A stretch of 64,000 nt of DNA. Origin: Roseobacter sp. MED193. GTDB taxonomy: Bacteria > Pseudomonadota > Alphaproteobacteria > Rhodobacterales > Rhodobacteraceae. The stretch lies in assembly GCF_000152965.1 (NCBI RefSeq), contig NZ_CH902583.1, positions 3,539,694 through 3,603,693 of the forward strand, read 5' to 3'. Under the pieces are notes generated by a model, which searched no databases, was not told the DNA's origin, and saw nothing but the letters and a program-made list of their open reading frames with translations. The translations under genes and the position numbers were made by a program. The first letter of the stretch is position 1; each line of letters starts with the position of its first letter. Shown piece after piece: positions 41,215 to 50,425 of this stretch.

Positions 41215-42068
41215 GATTTAGGTTTGTCGAAGAACACAGGGGCAGCTTTCCAGCCGCCCGGTTGTGCGAGGTCGTCGGTGTCAGCGCACGCGGGTTACGC
41301 GCATTCCGCAGTCGCCCAGCCAGTCGTAGGCAGCGATCTGATCTGGTCACGCTGGCTCATATCAAAGAGCAGTCGCGGCTTAGTTTGGGGAGCTATGGCC
41401 GCCCACGAATGACCGAAGAGTTGAAGGAGATCGGTTTGAACGTGGGCCACCGTCGTGTTGGCAGGTTGATGCGCCAGAACGGGATATCTGTTGTCAGAAC
41501 ACGCAAACACAAGGTCACGACAGACAGTGACCACAAGTTCAATATCGCGCCGAACTTGCTGGATCGAAACTTCTCAGCTGACCTGCCAAATCAAAAGTGG
41601 GCGGGGGATATCAGCTATGTCTGGACCCGCGAAGGCTGGCTGTATCTGGCCGTGATCCTCGATCTGCATTCAAGGCGTGTTATCGGCTGGGCCGTGAGCA
41701 ATCGGATGAAACGCGACTTGGCGATCCGGGCGTTGAATATGGCCATCGCGTTCCGGCAGCCGCCCAAAGGCTGCATCCATCATACGGATCGCGGGTCGCA
41801 ATATTGTTCCCATGACTACCAGAAAATCCTGCGCCAGAACGGCTTCAAAGTATCGATGAGCGGTAAGGGTAATTGTTACGACAACGCCGCCGTCGAGACG
41901 TTCTTCAAGACCATCAAAGCTGAACTGATCTGGCGGCATCCTTGGGAGACCCGTCGGAAGGCTGAAATGGCGATCTTCGAATACATAAACGGGTTCTACA
42001 ATCCACGCCGCCGTCACTCAGCACTGGGCTGGAAAAGCCCTGTCGCCTTCGAACGAAAGGTGGCTTAA
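41211..42068 (+). CDS. IS3-family transposase OrfB (DDE catalytic)
   Basis: The 285-residue protein has the HTH_21-type region (GSYGRPRMTEELKE) and the rve integrase core with the DDE residues: Asp in WAGDISYVW (about 123), Asp in HHTDRGSQY (about 185) and Glu in NAAVETFFKTIKAE (about 220). ATG 41211 overlaps the orfA stop by ATGA; expression as an OrfAB frameshift product is likely. The frame is one back from orfA. No disabling mutation is seen. Confidence 0.95.
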   Translation: MRFRFVEEHRGSFPAARLCEVVGVSARGLRAFRSRPASRRQRSDLVTLAHIKEQSRLSLGSYGRPRMTEELKEIGLNVGHRRVGRLMRQNGISVVRTRKHKVTTDSDHKFNIAPNLLDRNFSADLPNQKWAGDISYVWTREGWLYLAVILDLHSRRVIGWAVSNRMKRDLAIRALNMAIAFRQPPKGCIHHTDRGSQYCSHDYQKILRQNGFKVSMSGKGNCYDNAAVETFFKTIKAELIWRHPWETRRKAEMAIFEYINGFYNPRRRHSALGWKSPVAFERKVA

Positions 42069-42078
42069 ACGAGCACTT

Positions 42079-42106
42079 GGGGCGGCACTAAAACGCGACA
42101 GGTCCA
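42079..42106 (-). repeat. IS right inverted repeat
   Basis: 28 bp whose complement begins TGGACCTGTCGCG, with 23 of 28 positions matching the left end. Confidence 0.85.
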
Positions 42107-42109
42107 CAT
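42107..42109. repeat. IS target duplication, right copy
   Basis: CAT immediately right of the IS, matching 40873-40875. Confidence 0.75.
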
Positions 42110-42464
42110 CTATCCAAACAGGAACATCTGAGGTTTCCCCAATTTGTTGGATATCGACAATATGGTGGGCCTTAAGGTTTTCGATATGATTTCCTTCAGG
42201 CTGCACACGCTTTGCTTTTGCTCCAGTCCTTCGGAATTTTTGCCACCAGGTCATAACTTTTCCTGCCATTGCTGAGGTGAAAACCATCCCCAGCTATTTG
42301 GGAACGGCGATACTCATGTCCTCTTTCGGAGGTTTAACATCATTGCCTGAATGACAAAAGACAAGCGGACCTTCATGCAAAGCGCGGCATCAACCACATT
42401 GAGCTCATTGCTGACATTGAGTTGGAAGCTGTGCCCTGCAGCATTACCACTAACTTTGATAGAC

Positions 42465-42497
42465 AAAGGCCCCGGCAGAGTGCTGCTCGGGGCCTTT
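42465..42497 (-). terminator. Hairpin downstream of prs
   Basis: AAAGGCCCCG pairs perfectly with CGGGGCCTTT across a 13-bp loop, 20 bp past the prs stop on the minus strand. The U-tract is short, so efficiency is uncertain. Confidence 0.65.
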
Positions 42498-42517
42498 GTG
42501 ATGGTTTTGAAATGAGC

Positions 42518-43540
42518 TTAAACCCCGTTTGAGTAGAGCGACTCGTAGATTGGAACCAGGGTCTTGTCTTCAAACAGCGAGGACACAGAGGTGCCGTGCC
42601 AGATATTCAGGATCGCCTGGGTGAACAGCGGTGCGGTGGGCAGAACGCGGATGTTTGGTGTGTTGAGGATCTCTTCGGTGGGTTGAATGGAATCGGTCAG
42701 CACCAAGGATTTCATTACCGAGTTGGAGACACGCTCCACCGCAGGGCCGCTCATCACGCCGTGGGTGATATAGGCGTGGACCTCTTTGGCGCCATTGTCG
42801 AGCAGCACCTGCGCCGCCTTGCACAGGGTGCCAGCAGTGTCGCACATATCGTCGATGATCAGGCAGATCTTGTCCTGAACATTGCCGATGACGGTCATCT
42901 CGGCCACTTCGCCAGCTTTTTCACGACGTTTGTCGACGATCGACAGCGGCGCATCGATGCGTTTGGCCAGTTCACGGGCGCGGGCAACGCCGCCAACATC
43001 AGGCGAGACCACCATCAGGTCATCCATCTGGTCCTTGAACTGATTTTTAACATCCAGTGCAAAAATCGGCGAGGCATAGAGGTTGTCCACCGGAATATCA
43101 AAGAAGCCCTGGATCTGCGCAGCATGCAGATCCATGGTCAAAATCCGCTCAATGCCCGCGCCGGTCAGCATATTTGCGACCAGCTTGGCAGAGATCGGCG
43201 TGCGGGCCTTGGTGCGGCGGTCCTGACGGGCATAGCCGAAGTAGGGGATCACCGCAGTGATACGTTGCGCGGATGAGCGGCGCAGTGCATCGGAGATGAT
43301 CAAGAGCTCCATGAGGTTGTCATTGGCCGGATTGGAGGTCGGCTGAATGATAAACATGTCCTCGCCGCGCACGTTCTCGTAGACCTCTACAAAGATCTCA
43401 CCGTCGTTGAAGCGTTCAACGCGGGCATCAACCAGACCTTGGTCGACACCGCGGTGCATGCTCATACGGCGGGCAATTGAGTTGGCAAGAGGGAGGTTGG
43501 CGTTCCCAGCGATAAGCTTGGGTTCGTTCAAGGTCGGCAT
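42518..43540 (-). CDS. prs: Ribose-phosphate pyrophosphokinase
   Basis: The 340-residue enzyme makes PRPP from ribose 5-phosphate and ATP. Motifs: [16 protein letters not shown] (about 49), [21 protein letters not shown] (about 105-125, catalytic loop), [18 protein letters not shown] (about 140) and the PRPP loop [11 protein letters not shown] (about 245). The ATG at 43540 gives the normal [12 protein letters not shown] start. It is divergent from the isomerase gene. Confidence 0.97.
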   Translation of the reverse strand: MPTLNEPKLIAGNANLPLANSIARRMSMHRGVDQGLVDARVERFNDGEIFVEVYENVRGEDMFIIQPTSNPANDNLMELLIISDALRRSSAQRITAVIPYFGYARQDRRTKARTPISAKLVANMLTGAGIERILTMDLHAAQIQGFFDIPVDNLYASPIFALDVKNQFKDQMDDLMVVSPDVGGVARARELAKRIDAPLSIVDKRREKAGEVAEMTVIGNVQDKICLIIDDMCDTAGTLCKAAQVLLDNGAKEVHAYITHGVMSGPAVERVSNSVMKSLVLTDSIQPTEEILNTPNIRVLPTAPLFTQAILNIWHGTSVSSLFEDKTLVPIYESLYSNGV

Positions 43541-43647
43541 TGGCTGATATCCCCGGCAGCAATGGCTATGTGACAGATTCGTGATCTTGCTCACCGCTTA
43601 ACATGTGCGTAGCTTTCAGCCTAGTTCTAAGCGGGAGAAAACCAAAA

Positions 43648-44241
43648 ATGGCCACCATCGATTATTACTTCTCGACCCTGTCGCCCTATGCCTACCTGGC
43701 CGGAACACGGTTGGAGGCGGCGGCGGCGCGACAGAATGTCCAGATCAATTATAAGCCAATGGACATCGTGACGCTGTACGGGAGGACCGGCGGGGCCCTG
43801 CCCAATGAACGTCACGTCTCGCGTCAGGAGTATCGGTTGATCGAGCTCGAGCGTCAGGCCAAAAAGAATGGGCTGGCGATCAATTTGCAACCAGCCCATT
43901 GGCCGACCAATCCGGCTCCGTCCTCTTATGCAATCATTGCAGCCCAGGCGGCGGGGGGCGGCGATATGGGCGCCTTGGTGCATGGTTTGATGCGTGCTGT
44001 CTGGGCGGAGGAGCGCGATATTGCCCAGGATGAGGTGATCAAATCCTGTCTGCAAAGCGCCGGCTTTGACGCGGCGCTTGCGGATAGCGGGCTCTTGGCC
44101 GGCGCGGAGAGATATGCGCAAAACCTCGAGGACGCCCTGAGCGCGGGTGTTTTTGGGGCGCCTTTCTATATCACCCAGGAGGGTGCGCGGTTTTGGGGTC
44201 AGGATCGGATCGAAGATTTGGAACATCATTTAGCGCAATAA
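43648..44241 (+). CDS. 2-hydroxychromene-2-carboxylate isomerase-like (DsbA-fold)
   Basis: The 197-residue protein begins TIDYYFSTLSPYAYLAG, the family's glutathione-binding N-terminus (the Ser at about 12 in SPYAYLA is the usual catalytic residue), with HWPTNPAPSSYAI and GVFGAPFYI further on. It resembles kappa-class GST isomerases of aromatic degradation; the native substrate here is unknown. ATG 43648 has GGGAGAAAA upstream. Confidence 0.85.
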   Translation: MATIDYYFSTLSPYAYLAGTRLEAAAARQNVQINYKPMDIVTLYGRTGGALPNERHVSRQEYRLIELERQAKKNGLAINLQPAHWPTNPAPSSYAIIAAQAAGGGDMGALVHGLMRAVWAEERDIAQDEVIKSCLQSAGFDAALADSGLLAGAERYAQNLEDALSAGVFGAPFYITQEGARFWGQDRIEDLEHHLAQ

Positions 44242-44304
44242 CCCCGTTGGGACATTAACCGGGTCAGGTCTGTAAGCGGCCCAAGAGACGCAAGTGAGAC
44301 AAAG

Positions 44305-45120
44305 ATGAAGGACAGAGTTTTGAGCGATGTATTTTCCCGCAGTTTTGCGACGGGGCCGCGCCGTGTTCTGGCGGTTCATTGCTCACTTGCCCATTCCGGG
44401 GCTTGGCGTGGCCTGGCTGAGGTCTTGAAGGATGAGATCACGCTTACGGCATTCGACATGTTTTCCCACGGTCGCAGCCCGGATTGGGATGAAACCGAGG
44501 ATTTTCAAACTGCCAATGTTGAGGCGGGTTTAGCGCTCTTAGAGGCGGAGTCCGGGCCGGTGGATTTGATTGGCCATTCCTTCGGGGCGACCGTTGCCCT
44601 GCGCATGGCGCAGGCCTGTCCGAGGCAGGTCAGAACTCTGGTGTTGATTGAACCGGTGCTCTTTGCAGTGACCCGAGCAGAGGCGCCGGAGCTGCAGGCG
44701 GCGCTGGAGGCGCTGGAGGCTCCCTTTAATGACCTATTTCAGGCGGGAGAGGTTGAGCAGGCGACGCGATTGTTCAATCGGATGTGGGGCACTGGCGAGC
44801 CAAAATGGTCGGATCTTCCTGAGCCGGCGCGGGCCGCTATGGTGCGGGCCATGGAGGCGGTCCCCAAGAGTTATGAGGTGCTCTATCTGGACACAAAAGG
44901 CGTGCTTGAGCCGGGTGCATTAGCATCTGTCGAGATGCCGGTACTCTTGCTGAGCGGAGCGGAAAGCCAGCCGGTAATGCCCCTGATTAACGAAGGTCTG
45001 GCGCGGCGCCTGCCGCAGGCGCGCTGCGAAGTGGTGGAGGGGGCGGGGCATATGCTTCCCATCACCCATGCGGGTATTGCCGCAGGCTTGCTCAATCGGT
45101 TCTGGTCGGACCTGGGCTGA
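44305..45120 (+). CDS. Alpha/beta hydrolase
   Basis: The 271-residue protein has the nucleophile elbow GHSFGAT (Ser about 95), an oxyanion segment HCSLAHSGAW (about 30) and a catalytic His near EGAGHMLPITH (about 250). The Asp lies near LLLSGAESQPV. Cytosolic. Substrate unknown. Its 3' end is followed by a GC-rich hairpin repeat. Confidence 0.85.
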   Translation: MKDRVLSDVFSRSFATGPRRVLAVHCSLAHSGAWRGLAEVLKDEITLTAFDMFSHGRSPDWDETEDFQTANVEAGLALLEAESGPVDLIGHSFGATVALRMAQACPRQVRTLVLIEPVLFAVTRAEAPELQAALEALEAPFNDLFQAGEVEQATRLFNRMWGTGEPKWSDLPEPARAAMVRAMEAVPKSYEVLYLDTKGVLEPGALASVEMPVLLLSGAESQPVMPLINEGLARRLPQARCEVVEGAGHMLPITHAGIAAGLLNRFWSDLG

Positions 45121-45133
45121 CTGCCGCGAGAGG

Positions 45134-45198
45134 GGGGGGGGCGCTGCCCCCCTGCGCCCAGTGGGCGCATCCCCCCGGAATATTTTTGGAAAGGTGAA
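45134..45198 (+). repeat. Composite intergenic repeat, copy 1 (hairpins plus conserved tail)
   Basis: Contains GGGGG/CCCCC and TGCGCCC-AGT-GGGCGCA hairpins, then the tail GGAATATTTTTGGAAAGGTG (part of a 22-bp block at 45177-45198 identical to 56804-56825). The T5 after the stem could end transcription. Such GGA-rich tails recur in roseobacter intergenic regions. Confidence 0.7.
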
Positions 45199-45261
45199 AG
45201 GGGCTGCACAGGCCGTTATGGTGTTTGGCACGCTGCTTTTTTGCAGATTTCAGAACGAAGA

Positions 45262-46317
45262 TCAGGTCTGGGTAGCCAAAGCCAAAAAGTGATCGATCTG
45301 GTCTTTGCTGATCGCCCAGTCGCAGACAAACCGTGCAGCGATCTGTTCTTTAGGGTCCCCTTCCAATGGGCCATCCCAAAGGTGATAGGCGGCGCCCGCA
45401 TCAAACAGACGTTGATGGGTGGCGCGGGGCAGGGCGGCAAAAATCATATTGGCCTGGGGTTCGTGCAGGAAAGGAGCATTGGCGCGGCGCAGGCCGTCGA
45501 CCAGATAGGCGCAGTTCTGATTGGCTTTGATCGCATTGTCGCGCCAGAGGTCATCGGTGAGATAGGCCAACATCTGCGCGGAGAGATAGCGGTGTTTGGA
45601 GAAGAGATGTCCGCCGCGTTTGCGCCGCAGTTCGAACTCCCAGGCTTTAGCAGGGTCAAAGAAAATCACCGCTTCCACCCCCATAAGGCCGTTTTTGGTC
45701 CCCCCAAAGGAGACCGCATCCACGCCGGCCTTCCAGGTCATCTCGGCTGGAGTGCATCCCAGCGCCACCATGGCATTGGTAAAGCGGGCGCCATCCATAT
45801 AGAGGGGAAGATTGAAGGCTTTGGTGACCGTTGAAAGCTCATGCAGCTCTGCCAGACTATAGATGGTGCCGCGTTCGGTTACCTGGGTGAGCGAGACCGG
45901 GCCGCGTTGTGGTCCGTGGACGCCGCGGGTTTCTTCCTTGGCGATTGTGGCGCGCAGGGCGGTCGCCGTCATCTTGTCATCAAATCCAGGCGCGCCCGGC
46001 ACCAATGTCAGTTTGGCGCCAGAAGTATAGAATTCCGGCGCGTTGCATTCGTCCTCGTGGATATGGGCAGTGGGAGTGCAAAAGATGGTTTCAAAGGGCT
46101 GACAGAGTGTTGAGAGTGCCAGGGCATTGGCGGCTGTTCCGGTGGCCACCAGGAAAACAGCGGCCTCTGGGGCTTCGAAGATCTCGCGGATTCGAGCCGT
46201 GACCTCCGCCATTTCTGCATCGGCGCCATAGCCCATGGCATAGCCGGTATTGGCCTCTGCCAGAGCGGCCAATACCTGCGGCGGCACTGGGCCGGAATTG
46301 TCAGAGGCAAAAAACAT
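45262..46317 (-). CDS. Low-specificity L-threonine aldolase-like PLP enzyme
   Basis: The 351-residue PLP enzyme splits threonine to glycine and acetaldehyde. The N-terminus FFASDNSGPVPPQVLAALAEANTGYAMGYGAD matches the family, the PLP Lys is in DAVSFGGTKNG (about 208), and MDGARFTNAMVALG (about 177) holds the Asp that contacts PLP. Orthologues are usually called ltaE. Next to the cysteine-cluster gene, with stop and start touching. Confidence 0.9.
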   Translation of the reverse strand: MFFASDNSGPVPPQVLAALAEANTGYAMGYGADAEMAEVTARIREIFEAPEAAVFLVATGTAANALALSTLCQPFETIFCTPTAHIHEDECNAPEFYTSGAKLTLVPGAPGFDDKMTATALRATIAKEETRGVHGPQRGPVSLTQVTERGTIYSLAELHELSTVTKAFNLPLYMDGARFTNAMVALGCTPAEMTWKAGVDAVSFGGTKNGLMGVEAVIFFDPAKAWEFELRRKRGGHLFSKHRYLSAQMLAYLTDDLWRDNAIKANQNCAYLVDGLRRANAPFLHEPQANMIFAALPRATHQRLFDAGAAYHLWDGPLEGDPKEQIAARFVCDWAISKDQIDHFLALATQT

Positions 46318-46787
46318 TAGATGGGCTCCTCAATGATATGGTCTTCCCAGTCTTCTTCTGGGGTGTCGAATTCGGAAACCGTCCAACCGCGTACAGTGAC
46401 ACCAGCGTCATGGGGGCTGTTGGGGTCGCCCGTCAGCAGGGGGTGCCACTGGGGGAGCGGTTTGCCCTCCCAGAGCAGGCGGTAGGCACAGGTCTGCGGC
46501 ATCCAGTAGGCGTGGCTGTCCAGATTGTCAGGCTTGAGCACGATACATTCTGGGATGAATTGGTGGCGGTTTTCATAGTGGGCACAGTGGCAGCTGTTGT
46601 CATCGAGCAATCGGCAGGCCACGCGAGTGAGGGCGACTTCGCCGCTGTCTTCGTCTTCCAGTTTGTTGAGGCAGCATTTGCCACAGCCATCGCAAAGTGC
46701 TTCCCATTCCTGCTGGTTGAGCTTGTCCAGAGGCTTCTTTTCCCAAAAGCGCTTGCCCAGGCCTTTGCGATCAATGCCCTCGCTCAT
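46317..46787 (-). CDS. YcgN-like cysteine cluster protein (UPF0260)
   Basis: The 156-residue protein has the CDGCGKCCLNKL motif (about 33-44), ACRLLDDNSCHCAHYENR and PQTCAYRLLWEGKPLPQWHPL, the metal-binding Cys pattern of the UPF0260 family. ATG 46787 overlaps the ribF stop (ATGA). Function unknown; probably binds zinc or iron-sulfur. Confidence 0.88.
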   Translation of the reverse strand: MSEGIDRKGLGKRFWEKKPLDKLNQQEWEALCDGCGKCCLNKLEDEDSGEVALTRVACRLLDDNSCHCAHYENRHQFIPECIVLKPDNLDSHAYWMPQTCAYRLLWEGKPLPQWHPLLTGDPNSPHDAGVTVRGWTVSEFDTPEEDWEDHIIEEPI

Positions 46788-47743
46788 GTGCTGGCCCGTA
46801 GTTCTGCAGGTGCTTCTGCGTCGAGGATGTGGCGCGCGCGGGCGCAATCTCCATCCATCTGGGCAATCAGCGCCTCCAGCCCGTCGAATTTCATCTCAGG
46901 GCGCAGATATTCTACGAGAGCGACCGAAAGCGTGGCGCCATAGAGGTTGCCGGTAAAATCAAACAAGAATGTTTCGATATTGGGGTGGGAGCCGTCGAAC
47001 ATGGGGCGCACGCCAATCGAAGCTGCGCCTTGGTAGCTGCCCCGGTGGGGGCCATCCAGCACATCAACAAGCACGGCATAGACGCCAAAGGCAGGCGGGT
47101 GCAGGCCATCAATGGACATATTGGCGGTGGGATAGCCCAGATCACGTCCGCGCTGCTCCCCGCCGATCACCTCTCCTTCGATACGATGCCAATGGCTGAG
47201 CATCGCGGCGGCGTCGCGGGGGCGCCCTTCGCTGAGCGCTGTACGGATGGCGGTAGAGGAGACGGTATCGGATGAATGCTCCATCAGGGGCGCGATGGTG
47301 ACGCCAAAGCCCATCTCGGCGCCAAAACGTTGCAGATCCGCTGCGGTGCCGCTGCGGCCCTTGCCAAAGCAGAAGTCGGCGCCGACAACCACATGGGCCA
47401 GGCCTAGGCCTTCGGAGATGACTTTGCGGGCAAAGTCTTCGGGGGGGAGGCCGGAGAGGGCCGCGTTGAAATTCAGCTGATAGAGCCGTTCAACCCCCAG
47501 CTTTTCCAGCCGCGAGGCGCGGGCCTCGGGTGACATCAGGCGAAAGGGGGGCGCGTCGGGGGCAAAGAAAGCACGGGGATGCGGTTCAAAGGTCATCACC
47601 CCCAGGGGGGCTTGGGGTGCGGCCGCGCGGGCCAGATCAATGACCGACTGGTGGCCTCGATGGACGCCGTCAAAGTTGCCGATCGCGACGCTGGCGCCAC
47701 GGTCTTGCTGCTCTACAAATTGATAGTCTCGGATGATGCGCAT
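46784..47743 (-). CDS. ribF: Bifunctional riboflavin kinase / FAD synthetase
   Basis: The 319-residue enzyme makes FMN and then FAD. The N-terminal synthetase has the nucleotidyl-transfer motif AIGNFDGVHRGH (about 23-34) and FCFGKGRSGT (about 126), and the C-terminal kinase has the PTANMSIDGLHPPAFGVYAV region (about 205). Translationally coupled to the YcgN-like gene. Confidence 0.94.
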   Translation of the reverse strand: MRIIRDYQFVEQQDRGASVAIGNFDGVHRGHQSVIDLARAAAPQAPLGVMTFEPHPRAFFAPDAPPFRLMSPEARASRLEKLGVERLYQLNFNAALSGLPPEDFARKVISEGLGLAHVVVGADFCFGKGRSGTAADLQRFGAEMGFGVTIAPLMEHSSDTVSSTAIRTALSEGRPRDAAAMLSHWHRIEGEVIGGEQRGRDLGYPTANMSIDGLHPPAFGVYAVLVDVLDGPHRGSYQGAASIGVRPMFDGSHPNIETFLFDFTGNLYGATLSVALVEYLRPEMKFDGLEALIAQMDGDCARARHILDAEAPAELRAST

Positions 47744-47840
47744 AGGGCCTGCCTAGCGCTCTGCAAAGAGGCTTGCAAGTCTCGGCGTTACGGAAGTTTC
47801 TTGCAGGTGCCATATGCCTGCTTTTGTGCCGGCACAGAGG

Positions 47841-48284
47841 TCAGTCGAACTTACGTGAGGGGGCCATGACCATGGCTTCGCCGACCAGTACCTTTTTACC
47901 ATCCACCATGCAGCGACAATCCAGTTTGACCCGGCGTTTGTCGATGACAATATCCGTCACCTCGACCTCGGCCAGCACCAGATCACCAGGGCGCACTGGT
48001 GCGAGGAATTTCAGCGACTGGCTCATGTAGATGGTGCCATGGCCGGGCAACTGCTCGCCGATGACAGCAGAGATCAGGCCTGCCGTTAGCATACCGTGGG
48101 CGATACGGCCCTGAAAAATGGTGTCCTGAGCGTAATCGTCATCCAGATGCACCGGATTGCGGTCGGTGGAGACCTGGCTGAACATTTCTATGTCTTCATC
48201 GGTGATCACTTTGCGGACAAAGCGCGTCATGCCCATTTCGATGTCTTCGATGCAGATGGTTCCGCGTGGCATGTTGTCCAACAT
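47841..48284 (-). CDS. MaoC-like dehydratase
   Basis: The 147-residue hot-dog fold protein has the hydratase motif DRNPVHLDDDYAQDTIFQGRIAHGM (about 43-67; Asp, His of the R-specific enoyl-CoA hydratase type) and a long C-terminal strand set. ATG 48284 has a strong GGAGG 6 bp upstream. Typical substrates are acyl-CoA thioesters. Alone between ribF and a HAD gene. Confidence 0.85.
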   Translation of the reverse strand: MLDNMPRGTICIEDIEMGMTRFVRKVITDEDIEMFSQVSTDRNPVHLDDDYAQDTIFQGRIAHGMLTAGLISAVIGEQLPGHGTIYMSQSLKFLAPVRPGDLVLAEVEVTDIVIDKRRVKLDCRCMVDGKKVLVGEAMVMAPSRKFD

Positions 48285-48442
48285 GGTGTCCTCCATGAGC
48301 CTTCCCCTTGGGGTGGCCTTGAAACTTTATAGCGACCATGTGGCGCTCTCTGGCAACTTTATTACTTTGCAGGTGCAGAAAATCAAGAGGTTTTTCGATA
48401 AGATCTGTCTGCTCAAAATTGTGGTCGCGCAGGTGAATCCCA

Positions 48443-48475
48443 TAAAAAATCGGCACCGCGTTGGCTGGTGCCGAT
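48443..48475 (-). terminator. Rho-independent terminator after the HAD gene
   Basis: On the minus strand ATCGGCACC pairs with GGTGCCGAT (9 bp, 9-bp loop) and is followed by TTTTTT. Confidence 0.9.
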
Positions 48476-48518
48476 GGTCATGCCCCATTTAAGTGTCTGT
48501 GAAATAAACGTTAATACA

Positions 48519-49394
48519 CTAACGTAGAAAACCGATACTGAAGGTTGGTGCCGAATTTTCCTGTTCGAGGTAGTCTGATAGCGCTGCGGCATCAGGCTGG
48601 GTGGTTGTTCTTGTTTCCCGCGCGGCGAGCCCGCCGGTGATAAAGAGGGAATCGATCCCCTCTCCCATGGCGCCTGCGATATCCGTATGGGGGCCGTCGC
48701 CAATCGCTAGAATATCGCCATCTGCGATATCACTGCCCATTTCGGCCAAACGACGGCGGGCGAGATCGTAGATTGGGGGGTGTGGCTTGCCAAAATAGAG
48801 GCTCTCTCCCCCCATTTCGGTATAGAGCCGGGCCAGCGCCCCGGCGCACCATTCCCGCTTTTCGCCGCGATCAACGATGATGTCGGGATTGGCGCAGAGC
48901 AGTTTGAGGCCTTTTTGCTTGGCAAACAGGAAATCGGCCCGGTTCACATCGGGATCGGCCATGGTGTCAAAGGGGCCGCAGCAAACAATGCCTTCGGCCT
49001 CTGCCAGGGGGACGCGGGTGATCTCAACTGGATCGTGGATGACATTCAGCGGCTCAAAGAAACCTTCGTCGCGTTGCCATTCCCCCATGAAATAGACCTT
49101 GCTGCCTACCGCACCGGTAAACATGGCCGAGCGCGCAGAATCGCCGGAGGTGGCGATGGTGTCATAGGCGTCATCGGGCACCCCAAACTGTGCCAGTTGG
49201 GCGGCGACGCCAGCGCGAGGTTTTGGCGAATTGGTGACCAGCACCACGATGCCGCCACGCTGGCGGTAGGCCTGTAGCGCAGCAACGGCCTCGGGGTAGG
49301 CGGTGATCCCGTTGTGGACGCAGCCCCACAGATCGACAAACAGCGCGCGATACCGGTCGGAGACCTCGGACAGGGATTGGATGATCTGGGACAT
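48519..49394 (-). CDS. HAD-superfamily hydrolase, TIGR01459-like
   Basis: The 291-residue phosphatase-like protein has motif I LFVDLWGCVHNG (about 19; the usual second Asp is Gly-Cys, a known subfamily variant), motif II VLVTNSPKPR, Lys of motif III within FGKPHPPIYDLARRR, and motif IV AIGDGPHTDIAGA (about 232). Cytosolic, substrate unknown. Confidence 0.85.
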   Translation of the reverse strand: MSQIIQSLSEVSDRYRALFVDLWGCVHNGITAYPEAVAALQAYRQRGGIVVLVTNSPKPRAGVAAQLAQFGVPDDAYDTIATSGDSARSAMFTGAVGSKVYFMGEWQRDEGFFEPLNVIHDPVEITRVPLAEAEGIVCCGPFDTMADPDVNRADFLFAKQKGLKLLCANPDIIVDRGEKREWCAGALARLYTEMGGESLYFGKPHPPIYDLARRRLAEMGSDIADGDILAIGDGPHTDIAGAMGEGIDSLFITGGLAARETRTTTQPDAAALSDYLEQENSAPTFSIGFLR

Positions 49395-49586
49395 GGGCTG
49401 ACCTTTGAGACAGGAGGCGGATTACCTGCTGCTATGCCAAACTGGGGGGGATTTGGCCAGTCTCTCTTGCTGAGCTGTGGCGGCAAGGCCCAAACGCTGA
49501 CCTAGGGTTGTGGACTGCCGCAGGGAAAAACTTGACGCTGTACCGTGAACGGGTCATCAATTCCGAGATTCTCAAGAGGTAAATTG

Positions 49587-50402
49587 ATGAAAAACCTGAC
49601 TTTAAAGATCGCCACTCTGGGGTTGTGCTTTGGGGTGACCGCCTGTGGTACCACCTACCAATTGCCCGAGATTAGCCCAGATCAGACGGCTCAGGCGTCG
49701 CAGATCTTCGCACAAGCAGCAGCAGAACCGACCAGGGCAAACCTGTCAAACGCTGCCGCCGAACGACGGTTTCGTCGTGTGGCAGCACGGATTGAACCGG
49801 TTGGGCGCAGCTATTGTGAAACCCTGACCAAGGATACACCGGGCAGCAATTGCGCGGTCGACATTGCCATTGATCGCCAGATGGATGACCGCAACGCCTA
49901 TTTCACCTATCGTGAAGGCCAGCCTATCATCCGCGTCTCCCTGCCTCTGGTCAAAGACACCAGAAACGACGACGAGCTGGCCTTTGTCCTGGGGCATGAA
50001 TATGGGCATCTGATTGGCAAACACACGGAAAAACAAAAGCAACAGGCCATTGCTGGCGCGATCATCGTCGGGGTGATTGCTGGGGCTGTGACCGCTGACT
50101 CCGGCGTATTTGACAGTGGGATTGTGGAAGCAGGGGTCGGGATTGGCGCTGCGGTCGGTACCTATGCCTATTCTCAGAGCTTTGAGCTGGAAAGCGATAC
50201 ATTGGGTACCCGTATTGCCGATGCCGCGGGTTATGATGCGGTGGAAGGCGCCAAATACTTTGCCAAGCCCGAGGACGCACGCACCACCGCCGGGAAGCTG
50301 TCCTTTTGGGGCACACATCCTCCGGATGCCAAACGGCTGGCAACTGTTCTGGCCACAGCGGATCAAATCGAAGCAAATGTTGGCTTGCAGCGGGTAGAGT
50401 GA
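49587..50402 (+). CDS. M48-family peptidase lipoprotein
   Basis: The 271-residue protein starts KNLTLKIATLGLCFGVTACG, a lipoprotein signal with Cys after VTA. The zinc site HEYGH (about 140) and the downstream ELESD glutamate (about 205) match M48 (Ste24/BepA-type) peptidases. Expected in the outer-membrane or periplasmic side, in envelope quality control. A glycine/alanine-rich segment follows the HEYGH helix. ATG 49587 has AGAGG upstream. Confidence 0.9.
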   Translation: MKNLTLKIATLGLCFGVTACGTTYQLPEISPDQTAQASQIFAQAAAEPTRANLSNAAAERRFRRVAARIEPVGRSYCETLTKDTPGSNCAVDIAIDRQMDDRNAYFTYREGQPIIRVSLPLVKDTRNDDELAFVLGHEYGHLIGKHTEKQKQQAIAGAIIVGVIAGAVTADSGVFDSGIVEAGVGIGAAVGTYAYSQSFELESDTLGTRIADAAGYDAVEGAKYFAKPEDARTTAGKLSFWGTHPPDAKRLATVLATADQIEANVGLQRVE

Positions 50403-50425
50403 CCGCCGCCAAAACGATCAAAGAG

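Larger units (their letters stand above)
40876..42106 (+). mobile_element. IS3-family insertion sequence, apparently intact
   Basis: A 1,231-bp element with imperfect 28-bp terminal inverted repeats starting TGGACCTGTC, two overlapping transposase frames (orfA and orfB) with an A-rich slip site, and a 3-bp flanking CAT duplication. The ends are TG and CA. Both frames are open, and the DDE residues are present, so it may still be active. It lies in an unknown gene between the lectin gene and prs. The subgroup is probably IS3 itself but cannot be fixed by eye. Confidence 0.93.
40289..42254 (-). pseudogene. Unknown gene split by the IS3 insertion
   Basis: The gene reads on the minus strand from ATG 42254 (AGGAAAAG upstream) to 42110, is interrupted by the IS, and continues at 40875 to the stop at 40289. 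Joining the flanks and keeping one CAT target copy gives one frame of exactly 244 codons: PVWID from the right flank runs into VSPTNPTTTTYDG on the left. An ATG at 42287 is an alternative start. The protein is not recognised. It has an HHIVDIQQIG region near the N-terminus, then LLWEADPMGEYLYFLAGDF, and a C-terminal soluble part with SKEAGYARHRAKLAMKDL. The distal part could still be expressed as a 174-residue fragment from 40813. The exact frame restoration argues that the insertion is recent. Confidence 0.8.
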
